Of a DNA stretch of 64,000 bases, positions 7,482-15,109 are shown in pieces. This DNA comes from CAYNJF01 sp964351745 (GTDB lineage Bacteria > Pseudomonadota > Gammaproteobacteria > Berkiellales > Berkiellaceae). The notes beneath the pieces were generated by a model. The model did no database searches, was not told where the DNA came from, and saw only the letters and a program-made list of their open reading frames with translations. The stretch covers positions 13,170-77,169 of the forward strand of contig CAYGPI010000004.1 in assembly GCA_964351745.1 (NCBI GenBank), read 5' to 3'. Made by a program: the position numbers and the translations under genes. Numbering within the stretch: position 1 is the first letter of the stretch; every line of letters starts with the position of its first letter.

Positions 7482-10295
7482 ATGACCGTTCAAGCACCAG
7501 AACCCAGGACAAAGAAAGAGCTAATCAAAGCTATCAAAAATTTAAAGGATCCTGCCGCTCAATTTGAGTCTTACAGTCAGCTTGTTGGGATGATTAAAGA
7601 TGAAGCTGGCACCGATCAAGATAAAGCACAAAGAGAAATAGACAATGTTACCAAGGGATTAAAGAAATCTCACATACATGCCATTTTACAAGGCATGATC
7701 CAAAAACTATTTTTAGAGCATAAAGATGAACTGAAAGTAGCTATTGGAAAGGATAAATTTTTAAAAACTCGCGTTAATGAAATTGATGAGTTAACAATAG
7801 AAAATTTTAGCGAAAAAATTGGCTCCAGCCAAGCTTTCACTGTGGCAGCTCTAAGAATAGCCAACGCAGATGGGAGCTATAACTATGGCGCCTTAAGTCA
7901 AGGCATGCTTTCTTTAATGACAGTCAAAGCCAAAGACGTTAATGCATATACTCAAGTCATCGGTAGTTATTTTACAGATCTAGATAAAATCGACAAAGAA
8001 CGTAAAGATCAATATATAGATTATGATTCTGACGATACGTCTTTGGGCCAATCGACTGACTCTTTGAGATCATCGCAGCCTTCTCTTTCTGAAGGACAAA
8101 AAAAGATAAAAGAACTCATTGATACAGAAGAAAATCATTTGGTTGATCTTCGTCATTTTGTCGAAGTTTTTGATAAAAATCCTATTGAAACGATGCGGCC
8201 GATGGTCGACGCTATCAAAAAATCCATTGAGGCTCACGAGTTTCTCTTGGCGGCATTTAAAGAGCAGCCTTTTCCGTCAAATAATGTAACTGTTGCTCTT
8301 ACAAATTTAAAGAAATCTGATCTTGATGCTATATTGCTTTACCCATCCACGAGTGAGTATGTTGGAAAAAATAGTCATGACAAAGAAATAAAAGCACTTC
8401 AAGAAGCTCTTGGTAAAAATCTAGAGATTAATTCTTATCTTATTAAGGTTGTGCAGCTCCCTCCAAAATATGAAACCGTACTTGATGATATTATAAAGAA
8501 TGAATCAAAAGCACCAACCAACAACGAGTCTGTTGTCAATCCAGGTAAAGTTAAAGCTCTTTTAATGGCAACCAAAAATATGAACAGAGGACTCAACGAA
8601 GGTAAAACTGTCGCGGAGCTTAACCACGCTAAGGCAGAGATGGAAAAATACACTAAACTCTCGCGTCAGATCTTTATCTGGCCTAAGGCTAGAAAAGAAG
8701 CTCGCAGCAAATTAGAGATGACAAGAGTTATTCTTTCTGGATTAGAAGCGCAGCTCCAGTACGATGATATTGAAAAACTAAATCGTGATCATACAGGAGA
8801 GAGCGCAACAGGGCCTTATTTAAATGCCAAAGAGACCCTGGCGGGAGCAATCGAGCAAGGCAAAGAGAATTTTAACAAAAAGCTAGCCGAACACATGGTA
8901 CAATTTAGCAATCAAAATATGGATGTTCTTAGAGAGATCCATCCTTTAGAATTAACAAAGAGTAACGATGTTGATAACGCGATTAACCAGCTGACATCCT
9001 TGAGTCGCGCTATCACTATGAAAGAAAATAAATTAGAGGATTATAGAAATCAGACCTTCCCTGAAAATATTGTGTTCCATGCTGGCATTTTAAATGTTTT
9101 ACGTCTAGAGCTTCAAATTAAAAGTGATGCTCTAAAGCAGCGCCGAGCACAATTAGATGCGCATGGACAAAAACCTGAACAGGTGCTTGATATTCATCTT
9201 GCACTTCACGTTGAACTTGTCGAAGATAACGCAAGAGAGTTGGCGAGAATTAAAAAAACTTCACAAAATATGAAAAGCAGCATGAAGGCGGCTGGTAAAG
9301 ATAGCCTCGAGATTGATCAGGCAATAGCTGCGTATAAACAGGCATACCAATTACCAATTAAACGTAACACAAACATTCACATCGATAATTTAAGAAAACT
9401 CATTGGCAAAAAATTTAATGCTATACCTGAAATAACCATGGATGAGAAAAAGAAAGGTAAGCATATTGTTGATGATTTAAAAGAATTATCAGTCATGCTT
9501 AAGGCACTAGAATCGGCCAAAAATGTGCTTGAAGCAATTAGTTCAAAATCTCAAGAAAAAGGTGTAAAGCAACTTCAGGAAGATATTTCATTGCTGCAGC
9601 GAAGACAAGTTAAAATTATGATTTTTGACATTGAAAGAATCTGTGCCAAAATTTATCCTGATTGTGACTCCATGTTTAGAGCGGAGCTAGAAAAAGCAGT
9701 TGCTTCGATTAGAAAGTTGGATAATGCTTCACCTGAACAACTTAATAACTACCTTAAGCAAGTATCTGACACGAGAGATTTCATAAGCGGATTGCAATCA
9801 AAGGGTAGATTGCGCAGCCATGAAAAGTCTTCAACCCAAAAAGGTCAGCACGTTTTTACTAAAGACTTATTAGATTTGGTTGATCGAAATGCTGAGCTTG
9901 AGAAGGTGCTCCCAGCTATCGATACAAGAGATATAAGAGTCGCATCAAAAACTAATGATAACGATGAACAACCTACGCTATCACCGCTTCCTGCCGCGAA
10001 GCGAAGAGCAGTAGGGGGACATTGGTACGAAGAGTTAGAAATTCAAGGCAATATGGCTTCGATCAAAGACCAGCTTGAGCAAAGGCACGATGCGGGTGAA
10101 ATTATGGAGTTTGAAGTGAATGACAATGGATCATTTCAATTTAAACTTGAAGATGATGGCCCCTTAGTCATTATTAAGCAGCAGGATGACAAACTCATTG
10201 CAGAGTGCCCTTTTCAAGGAAGAGAAGAAGCTAAAGAGATCCTAGATAATCTTTCAGAGAATACTCCTAGTGAGAGATCTAGGCCGAAAGTATAG
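7482..10295 (+). CDS. Large helical protein with a putative RhoGEF (Dbl-homology) domain; candidate secreted effector
   Basis: 937 residues, with no signal peptide and no membrane segment, largely alpha-helical and coiled coil. A Ser/Asp-rich linker (about 178-204) precedes a segment (206-376) that reads like a eukaryotic DH domain. The start, 'IKELIDTEENHLVDL' (209-223), matches the CR1 pattern xLLxTExxYVxDL. 'INSYLIKVVQLPPKY' (316-330) matches the CR3 pattern LxSYLIKPVQRIxKYxLLL. 'KALLMATKNMNRGLNE' (358-373) matches the last helix. No PH domain follows; the rest is helical with heptad-like stretches. The C-terminal tail is Glu-rich (REEAKEILDNLSEN), as in Dot/Icm substrates. By family knowledge DH domains activate Rho GTPases; that this protein acts in a host cell is inference. 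Confidence 0.6.
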   Translation: MTVQAPEPRTKKELIKAIKNLKDPAAQFESYSQLVGMIKDEAGTDQDKAQREIDNVTKGLKKSHIHAILQGMIQKLFLEHKDELKVAIGKDKFLKTRVNEIDELTIENFSEKIGSSQAFTVAALRIANADGSYNYGALSQGMLSLMTVKAKDVNAYTQVIGSYFTDLDKIDKERKDQYIDYDSDDTSLGQSTDSLRSSQPSLSEGQKKIKELIDTEENHLVDLRHFVEVFDKNPIETMRPMVDAIKKSIEAHEFLLAAFKEQPFPSNNVTVALTNLKKSDLDAILLYPSTSEYVGKNSHDKEIKALQEALGKNLEINSYLIKVVQLPPKYETVLDDIIKNESKAPTNNESVVNPGKVKALLMATKNMNRGLNEGKTVAELNHAKAEMEKYTKLSRQIFIWPKARKEARSKLEMTRVILSGLEAQLQYDDIEKLNRDHTGESATGPYLNAKETLAGAIEQGKENFNKKLAEHMVQFSNQNMDVLREIHPLELTKSNDVDNAINQLTSLSRAITMKENKLEDYRNQTFPENIVFHAGILNVLRLELQIKSDALKQRRAQLDAHGQKPEQVLDIHLALHVELVEDNARELARIKKTSQNMKSSMKAAGKDSLEIDQAIAAYKQAYQLPIKRNTNIHIDNLRKLIGKKFNAIPEITMDEKKKGKHIVDDLKELSVMLKALESAKNVLEAISSKSQEKGVKQLQEDISLLQRRQVKIMIFDIERICAKIYPDCDSMFRAELEKAVASIRKLDNASPEQLNNYLKQVSDTRDFISGLQSKGRLRSHEKSSTQKGQHVFTKDLLDLVDRNAELEKVLPAIDTRDIRVASKTNDNDEQPTLSPLPAAKRRAVGGHWYEELEIQGNMASIKDQLEQRHDAGEIMEFEVNDNGSFQFKLEDDGPLVIIKQQDDKLIAECPFQGREEAKEILDNLSENTPSERSRPKV

Positions 10296-10349
10296 ATAAG
10301 CGGCCATTTAAGACAGGGTTATTGTAGAAATTTACTCATCAAACAAAAA

Positions 10350-10375
10350 AAGGGGGCTTCATGAGCAGCCCCCTT
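10350..10375 (-). terminator. Rho-independent terminator of the porin gene
   Basis: A 9-bp stem (AAGGGGGCT 10350-10358 with AGCCCCCTT 10367-10375). Read on the minus strand it is followed by a run of T, and it lies about 20 bases past the porin stop. It could also act, less well, on the plus-strand transcript that ends at 10295. Confidence 0.85.
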
Positions 10376-10394
10376 AAAAAACGGCCTTTTTTCT

Positions 10395-11636
10395 TTACCA
10401 AACGATTTGTGCGCGGGCACCAATGATATGGATATGGCGTTTGCTTGGGTGAGGGTTTCTTGCGCCGATTTCCCTAGTTGGATCAATGCTTGCATAGATG
10501 TAGTTGGTTAGAACTTTTAAATTTTGATTGACATACCAACCTAGAGAGACAGCAGTATTGCGCTCTTTGCCACCATGAATGTCTTCATCATTGAGATTAA
10601 CCATACTGTGGCGAGCCGCTACTTCAAAAGCGCCATACTTACATTTAGGTTTAACACCGCCAAAAGAAGCTTGTGTCTCTTTATAAGCTCTGGTTTCACC
10701 AGTTAAAACATATGCGACCTGGGCATGCCATCCATAAAATGCTAGGTTAGGATTGCTCTGCCTATGGATATTTGCTTGAAGGTACTCGGTTTGTAACAAT
10801 AATGGACCAAATTGCCCCGCAGCCTCTAAACCCCATTCGTGATAATTCTCAATGCCCATGCTATTGCCTGAGTTCACATAGATTGGTGTATTGCGGGCTC
10901 TTGCCTCAGGCCTTGTGCTAAAGCGTCGCCCATCAATATTAGGTGTGTCGTCTCTGAAAGTTGGGCTGTTGTCTGCATAAACACCCGACGCCCCTACTTG
11001 CAGGACTTGGCCTTTTGTTTTAATAGGGATAAAGACTCCGCGAGCTGTGTTTGTAAGCTTATCAGAGCGATGTGTAATGCCAGTAGCATCTTTATTAGTA
11101 CCATGAGGAGGCGTTGTTGAAGCAAAGGTGACAACGTAATGATCTCCCCAATGGCTGACATTCAAACCTATGCCGAGGCAGGGCCTAAGGGTATTGACGA
11201 CAAGACTTCTTTCTAGGAAGGGAACCCATTTGCTGCTGTTGGCATTTTCAAGACAAAATGGCGAAATGACTTGGCCAATACTGACTTGTGTGTTTTTGAT
11301 ACCGTGATAAGTAAAAAAGGCGTCGTTAACTGAAACACCGCTTTCAAAAGATAGAGCAATCGAGTAGGTGAAATCTTCACCAATTCCACCATTGAAAGCT
11401 GTTTCTATAGCTCGAACATTGGTGCCACTAGGGAGTTCATTCCTTTTGTTTTCAAAATCGCCAATAAAGAAAGTGGCATCAACTTTAGCGACACCATGAA
11501 GGGAGAACCAATAGCGGTTGTCATTAGAGCGGTAGATTTCTATGCCGCCATCCGTCTTAGCTTCGTCAGCAAAGGCAACGCTAGATGCTATCACCGAGGC
11601 CAAAATGGCACTCTTTAGTTGAGTTCTTATAAGCAT
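10395..11636 (-). CDS. Outer-membrane porin (OprO/OprP-like)
   Basis: 413 residues. The N-terminus is a Sec signal peptide (basic start, hydrophobic 8-22, cleavage after 'SVAFA' near residue 23). The mature part has alternating polar/hydrophobic strands, and the protein ends in an aromatic residue ('GARAQIVW'), as outer-membrane beta-barrels require for BAM recognition. The 'EIYRSNDNRYWFSLHGVAKVDATFF' region and barrel length resemble phosphate-selective porins O/P. Substrate selectivity is not readable. It is single-gene, with its own terminator. Confidence 0.8.
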   Translation of the reverse strand: MLIRTQLKSAILASVIASSVAFADEAKTDGGIEIYRSNDNRYWFSLHGVAKVDATFFIGDFENKRNELPSGTNVRAIETAFNGGIGEDFTYSIALSFESGVSVNDAFFTYHGIKNTQVSIGQVISPFCLENANSSKWVPFLERSLVVNTLRPCLGIGLNVSHWGDHYVVTFASTTPPHGTNKDATGITHRSDKLTNTARGVFIPIKTKGQVLQVGASGVYADNSPTFRDDTPNIDGRRFSTRPEARARNTPIYVNSGNSMGIENYHEWGLEAAGQFGPLLLQTEYLQANIHRQSNPNLAFYGWHAQVAYVLTGETRAYKETQASFGGVKPKCKYGAFEVAARHSMVNLNDEDIHGGKERNTAVSLGWYVNQNLKVLTNYIYASIDPTREIGARNPHPSKRHIHIIGARAQIVW

Positions 11637-12052
11637 TGTATTTCAAAATCCTATTTATTATTTTTTTAGAGCAATGGTGAGCATGCATGGTTAGTTCACA
11701 GGCACATGAGCGTGTTTTAGAAGCAAATCCTGTTTACTTGACATGCCACGAAAAAGTTTACTAACTACCAGGTTGAAAACTAGGTTGCCTTTTTAACATA
11801 AGCTAGCTTCAATTGGTACTTTGGAAGTCGGTGATTAGCTCCGGCAAGCAGTGAGGGCCTGCCTGGTGGTGACATTCATTTTTGTATTGGAAGCTCAATC
11901 CTTCATTGAGATAGCTAGAGCTATTTTTAGGTTCACTATCCCAGAAAAAGTCATTCAACTTGTTTTTTTTAAGTTCTTCATTATTGAATCTATTAAAGAA
12001 AATGATAACGATTCATCATAGTAAAATTCACAATCATATGTAGTTGGTTAAC
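11637..12052. other. Intergenic region between porin and small peptide gene
   Basis: No supported gene. It holds the porin promoter on the minus strand (not identified with confidence) and, near its right end, a Fur-box-like sequence listed separately. Confidence 0.5.
11998..12016. promoter_or_regulatory. Fur-box-like site upstream of the small double-glycine peptide gene
   Basis: The 19 bases centred on AATGATAACGATT share 13 positions by eye with the classical Fur consensus GATAATGATAATCATTATC. It sits about 40 bases upstream of the -35 of the next promoter. Many gammaproteobacterial microcins are iron-regulated, which makes it worth noting, but AT-rich DNA gives such matches by chance. 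Confidence 0.35.
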
Positions 12053-12081
12053 TTGATCTAAAGGTTTGAATACTTTACAAT
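12053..12081 (+). promoter_or_regulatory. Sigma-70 promoter of the small peptide gene
   Basis: TTGATC (12053-12058), a 17-bp spacer and TACAAT (12076-12081). The predicted start near 12088 gives a leader of about 28 bases, with a GGAG ribosome site at 12104-12107. Confidence 0.6.
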
Positions 12082-12115
12082 TCCCATCATTGAGCGTTGT
12101 ACTGGAGTTATGAAG

Positions 12116-12265
12116 ATGTATTTGCTAACCGAAAATCAAACAAACCAATGCCATGGTGGTTTTGTAGGTACTATTGTGTGGACAGTCGCGTGTGCTGCTG
12201 TTGGCGGTGCTTGGGTATATGAGGATGCAAGATCTCAGTATAGCCGAGCTGGTCAAGAGCCCTGA
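12116..12265 (+). CDS. Small double-glycine leader peptide, possible microcin/class II bacteriocin
   Basis: 49 residues from the ATG at 12116, eight bases after GGAG; an in-frame ATG at 12110 is too close to that site. The N-terminus 'MYLLTENQTNQCHGG' resembles the double-glycine leader of colicin V-type precursors (L at -12, GG at -2/-1), although the usual hydrophobic residues at -7 and -4 are replaced by T and C. After GG comes a Gly/Ala/aromatic segment 'FVGTIVWTVACAAVGGAW'. It then stops at TGA (12263-12265), but the same frame stays open for 46 more codons. There is no neighbouring export ABC transporter or immunity gene. It could be a functional short peptide, a broken longer one, or chance. 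Confidence 0.45.
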   Translation: MYLLTENQTNQCHGGFVGTIVWTVACAAVGGAWVYEDARSQYSRAGQEP

Positions 12266-12406
12266 ACATTCCTGTCTGAAGTTATGCTGCCATTCGATGT
12301 CATGGTTGGCGCAGCTGAAGGGGCAGTACAAGGATTTATTATTGGCGCTTCATTTGATATTAGTGTTCTCTATAATGTTGGGCGAGCATTGATAGGTTTA
12401 AAATGA
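12266..12406 (+). pseudogene. In-frame continuation of the double-glycine peptide after a TGA
   Basis: The frame of the small peptide continues past TGA to a second TGA at 12404-12406 and encodes a small-residue-rich hydrophobic segment ('MVGAAEGAVQGFIIGAS', 'VLYNVGRALIGLK'). The GxxxG-like spacing is typical of membrane-active bacteriocins. No ribosome site precedes its internal ATG (12284), so the simplest reading is one 96-codon gene with a nonsense mutation or a sequencing error. Confidence 0.4.
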
Positions 12407-12572
12407 ATCAACCATATAGCCTTTGAAATTGCTCTCAAACCTACCCATTGTTAGCAATCTATAGATTGCTCTTATTGTTTTATGCTTGTTGGCTGCTTTT
12501 AAAGCAAGTCAATGGGCGTTGTAGCGATCACGTATTGAAGATCTAAACATTTCTTGTTTAAGTGAAATATTT

Positions 12573-13091
12573 TTAGCTGTACAGTAGCTTAGAAAATCTT
12601 GAGATATTAGGCGTATTTTGCGCCATTAAGATTGGATCGGAGCCACTATAATAAAACAAAGTTTCTTTGTATTGCATGCCCAAATAGTCGAAAGTTTTTT
12701 GGAAAATTTCTTCGAATGACTTTGTTCGCTCACCTCCGTCGCATGATATGACGTATGCCTCTTTGCCTCTTAATTGTCGTCCCAGGTCTTTTTCAATGGT
12801 TAGTAAATCTGTCATTCTATCTAAAAAAGTTTTCATGATGGCGCTCATCGTGTACCAGTAAACGGGTGTTGCGAAGATCCATTTTTGATGATTTAACATG
12901 TCTTTAATCAAAGGAATAAAATCATCATTCTGATTAGTGTGTTCATAGTCATAATAAGACATCGCAAGATGGTTTAAATCAATGATTTGGTTGGGTTTAT
13001 CTTTTATAACTAAATCAACTGCTTTTCTGGTATCGCCATGGCTTCTGGAGCTTCCAAAAATAATATATGGGATTTGATTATTCTTTTTCAT
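12573..13091 (-). CDS. NAD(P)H-dependent FMN reductase / flavodoxin-like oxidoreductase
   Basis: 172 residues from the ATG at 13091, chosen because GAGGAG lies just upstream on that strand; a longer start at 13124 has no such site. 'IIFGSSRSHGDTRKAVD' near the N-terminus is the FMN phosphate-binding loop and 'WIFATPVYWYTMSAIMKTFLDR' is the flavin-ring loop of the NADPH-dependent FMN reductase family. Likely a cytoplasmic quinone/flavin reductase. Monocistronic; nothing about its regulation can be read. Confidence 0.8.
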   Translation of the reverse strand: MKKNNQIPYIIFGSSRSHGDTRKAVDLVIKDKPNQIIDLNHLAMSYYDYEHTNQNDDFIPLIKDMLNHQKWIFATPVYWYTMSAIMKTFLDRMTDLLTIEKDLGRQLRGKEAYVISCDGGERTKSFEEIFQKTFDYLGMQYKETLFYYSGSDPILMAQNTPNISRFSKLLYS

Positions 13092-13171
13092 GATATCTCC
13101 TCGGTGATGGGCATTATAACTCATAAAGAAGGTGAAGCTAAAAGAAGGCTAAAAAGGACAGCAAAAGGGAG

Positions 13172-13196
13172 GCAAAAGGGACAGGCACATTTATAT
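13172..13196 (+). repeat. 25-bp direct repeat, left copy (flanks the Fic gene)
   Basis: A perfect match to 14759-14783. The core GGGACAGGCAC resembles conserved sequence often seen next to REP-associated (RAYT) transposase genes, from memory. The two copies bracket 1.56 kb containing only the Fic gene. Confidence 0.75.
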
Positions 13197-13226
13197 TAGC
13201 CAACAGCATGCGATAAATATCGGCCT

Positions 13227-13266
13227 TATTCACCGCATAATACGCGTCGATTAATCTTGCTTATGC
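13227..13266 (+). repeat. 40-bp imperfect repeat, distal copy upstream of Fic gene
   Basis: 36 of 40 bases match 13481-13520. Both begin TATTCACCGCATAA and end TTATGC. The proximal copy lies just before the Fic start, so the pair may be operator sequence or duplicated promoter DNA. Confidence 0.7.
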
Positions 13267-13275
13267 AATATATCA

Positions 13276-13315
13276 TGCAAAAGCAGGGCTTTTTTATTTG
13301 GTTCCCCGAGTGGGG
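13276..13315 (+). repeat. Degenerate copy of the 3' end of tRNA-Asn plus its terminator (att-like)
   Basis: 34 of 40 bases match 14964-15003, which covers the terminator and the last 17 bases of tRNA-Asn (the shared block includes TCCCCGAG). The copies have the same orientation and enclose the Fic gene, as the two att sites of an element integrated in the tRNA 3' end would. No integrase lies between them. Confidence 0.55.
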
Positions 13316-13462
13316 TGACTTTCGAACTTTTCGGGTTGAAATCCTTGAGGCGGTTAAGCATTTCCCTCAATATCTTGGTTCATAGCTGCTCTATTTTCAG
13401 TAAATAATTTTTTCTAATATCTAATTACAGTGAAATAGGGGGGCGCCTGCTGGCCCCTATGG

Positions 13463-13491
13463 TGCGGTGAATTATACTTATATTCACCGCA
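13463..13491. promoter_or_regulatory. Palindromic operator-like site upstream of Fic gene
   Basis: Perfect 10-bp inverted arms TGCGGTGAAT (13463-13472) and ATTCACCGCA (13482-13491) flank a TATACT that could be a -10 box. The half-site TTCACCGCAT recurs at 13229 and a TGCGGTGATT half-site lies just before the Fic ATG. The repetition suggests a repressor, perhaps the Fic protein's own C-terminal winged helix. Confidence 0.5.
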
Positions 13492-13520
13492 TAAAACGCG
13501 GCGTTTAATCTTGATTATGC
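13481..13520 (+). repeat. 40-bp imperfect repeat, proximal copy
   Basis: Partner of 13227-13266. It overlaps the right arm of the palindrome at 13463-13491 and contains its own dyad AAACGC-G-GCGTTT. Confidence 0.7.
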
Positions 13521-13564
13521 GGCAAATAAAAGCTATAATTGCTGCAAATAATGCGGTGATTAAT

Positions 13565-14674
13565 ATGTGGATATACAAACATCAAAATTGGCCAAATTTA
13601 ACTTGGGATTCTCAAAAAATAGCCTCAAAACTAGCTGATATCCGGCATCGGCAAGGTCGTTTAATTGGCAGAATGGAGGGTTTAGGCTTTGAGCTTAGGC
13701 GCGAAGCCAGCCTTACCACTCTGACAAATGATGTGGTGAAATCTTCTGCAATTGAGGGAGAAACCCTTAATTCTGATGAGGTGCGCTCATCTATTGCGCG
13801 TCGACTAGGAATGGATATTGCTAGTATGAGGCCTGCTAGTCGCGACGTAGAAGGTGTTGTGGAAATGATGCTTGATGCTACACAAAATTTTTCAAAGCCT
13901 CTGACTCAAAAGCGTTTATTTGATTGGCACGCAGCACTTTTTCCCACAGGCCGAAGTGGGATGCATTCAATTGTAGTTGGAGATTGGCGTGATGATAAAG
14001 AGGGGCCTATGCAGGTGGTGTCTGGCCCCATTGGACGTGAGAAGGTTCACTATGAGGCTCCAAGCGCCAAAACTCTCACAAAAGAAATGATTACTTTTAT
14101 ATCCTGGTTTGAAAATAAAGATGATCTTGATCCTGTTTTAAAAGCAGGGATTTCACATCTTTGGTTTGTCACGCTGCATCCGTTTGAAGATGGTAATGGT
14201 CGTATTGGCAGAGCAATTGCTGATATGGCATTGGCGCGCGCAGATAACCTACCCGATCGTTTCTATAGCCTTTCCACGCAATTTGCTTTTGAGCGGAAAG
14301 ACTATTATAACCAGCTAGAAAAACAGCAACGAGGCACACCTGAAATTACTGGTTGGTTAGAATGGTTTTTAGATTGTCTTGGTCGTGCTATTTTTGATGC
14401 AGAAGACACATTAGGCAAAGTACTATTCAAAGCGCAGCTTTGGGCCAAGATTAACCAAAATCCTGTAAATGAGCGCCAGCGGCTTATTGTCAACCGTATG
14501 TTAGAAGATAATTTTAAGGGACATATGAACACATCAAAATATGCTATGCTGGCTAAATGTTCGACTGATACAGCACTGAGGGATATTCAGGAATTAAAGG
14601 GTAGGGGAATTTTTATACAAAATGCTGGGGGAGGACGAAGTACGAGCTATCGTTTGTTAGATGAAATTTCATAA
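13565..14674 (+). CDS. Fic family protein (DUF4172 N-terminus, probable AMP-transferase)
   Basis: 369 residues from the ATG at 13565, where homologues of this type begin (xWIYKHQNWPxLTW); an upstream TTG at 13511 would add 18 residues encoded by repeat DNA. The N-terminal DUF4172 region carries the inhibitory motif (S/T)xxxE(G/N) as 'SSAIEGE' (about 60-66). The Fic catalytic motif 'HPFEDGNGRIGR' is at about 205-216. The C-terminal 80 residues look like a winged helix ('TSKYAMLAKCSTDTALRDI'), suggesting autoregulation. The inhibitory helix in the same chain marks it as an N-terminally self-inhibited Fic enzyme. It sits alone between direct repeats and next to tRNA-Asn. The target protein is unknown. 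Confidence 0.88.
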   Translation: MWIYKHQNWPNLTWDSQKIASKLADIRHRQGRLIGRMEGLGFELRREASLTTLTNDVVKSSAIEGETLNSDEVRSSIARRLGMDIASMRPASRDVEGVVEMMLDATQNFSKPLTQKRLFDWHAALFPTGRSGMHSIVVGDWRDDKEGPMQVVSGPIGREKVHYEAPSAKTLTKEMITFISWFENKDDLDPVLKAGISHLWFVTLHPFEDGNGRIGRAIADMALARADNLPDRFYSLSTQFAFERKDYYNQLEKQQRGTPEITGWLEWFLDCLGRAIFDAEDTLGKVLFKAQLWAKINQNPVNERQRLIVNRMLEDNFKGHMNTSKYAMLAKCSTDTALRDIQELKGRGIFIQNAGGGRSTSYRLLDEIS

Positions 14675-14956
14675 GGTGTTTGTAATCTGGTCCATTAAGT
14701 TTTATGAATGGAAAAAGCGATAACTGAGTGCAGGATCTAAAACGAATGTAATATAAACGGCAAAAGGGACAGGCACATTTATAAGATTAAATGGATCAAG
14801 CAGAGTGTTAGTTACGTATCAAAAATACAGCTTCAAGTAGTAAACTTCCTAAATAAATTAATCCTGCGATTAGCTTGTCAGAAGACGATAAATGACTTTG
14901 GATGAATCTAAGGCTAATAAGAGCCTATTTTTCTTGATTGAAATGAAAGGCATAAA
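14675..14956. other. Intergenic region between Fic gene and tRNA-Asn
   Basis: Contains the right copy of the 25-bp direct repeat (14759-14783). I see no gene; a short ORF running through to 15083 is the antisense of the tRNA and is not real. Confidence 0.6.
14759..14783 (+). repeat. 25-bp direct repeat, right copy
   Basis: Perfect copy of 13172-13196, 85 bases after the Fic stop. Confidence 0.75.
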
Positions 14957-14981
14957 AAAGCCCTGCAAAAGCAAGGCTTTT
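14957..14981 (-). terminator. Terminator downstream of tRNA-Asn
   Basis: Read on the minus strand: an AAAAGCCTTGC arm, a short loop and a GCAGGGCTTTT arm running into T residues, six bases after the tRNA CCA end. Confidence 0.8.
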
Positions 14982-14986
14982 AAATT

Positions 14987-15062
<76 letters not shown>

Positions 15063-15109
15063 AGAGTGGGCCAATTCTACTGAGCCCCTGACTTCTTGTC
15101 AACACCTCT

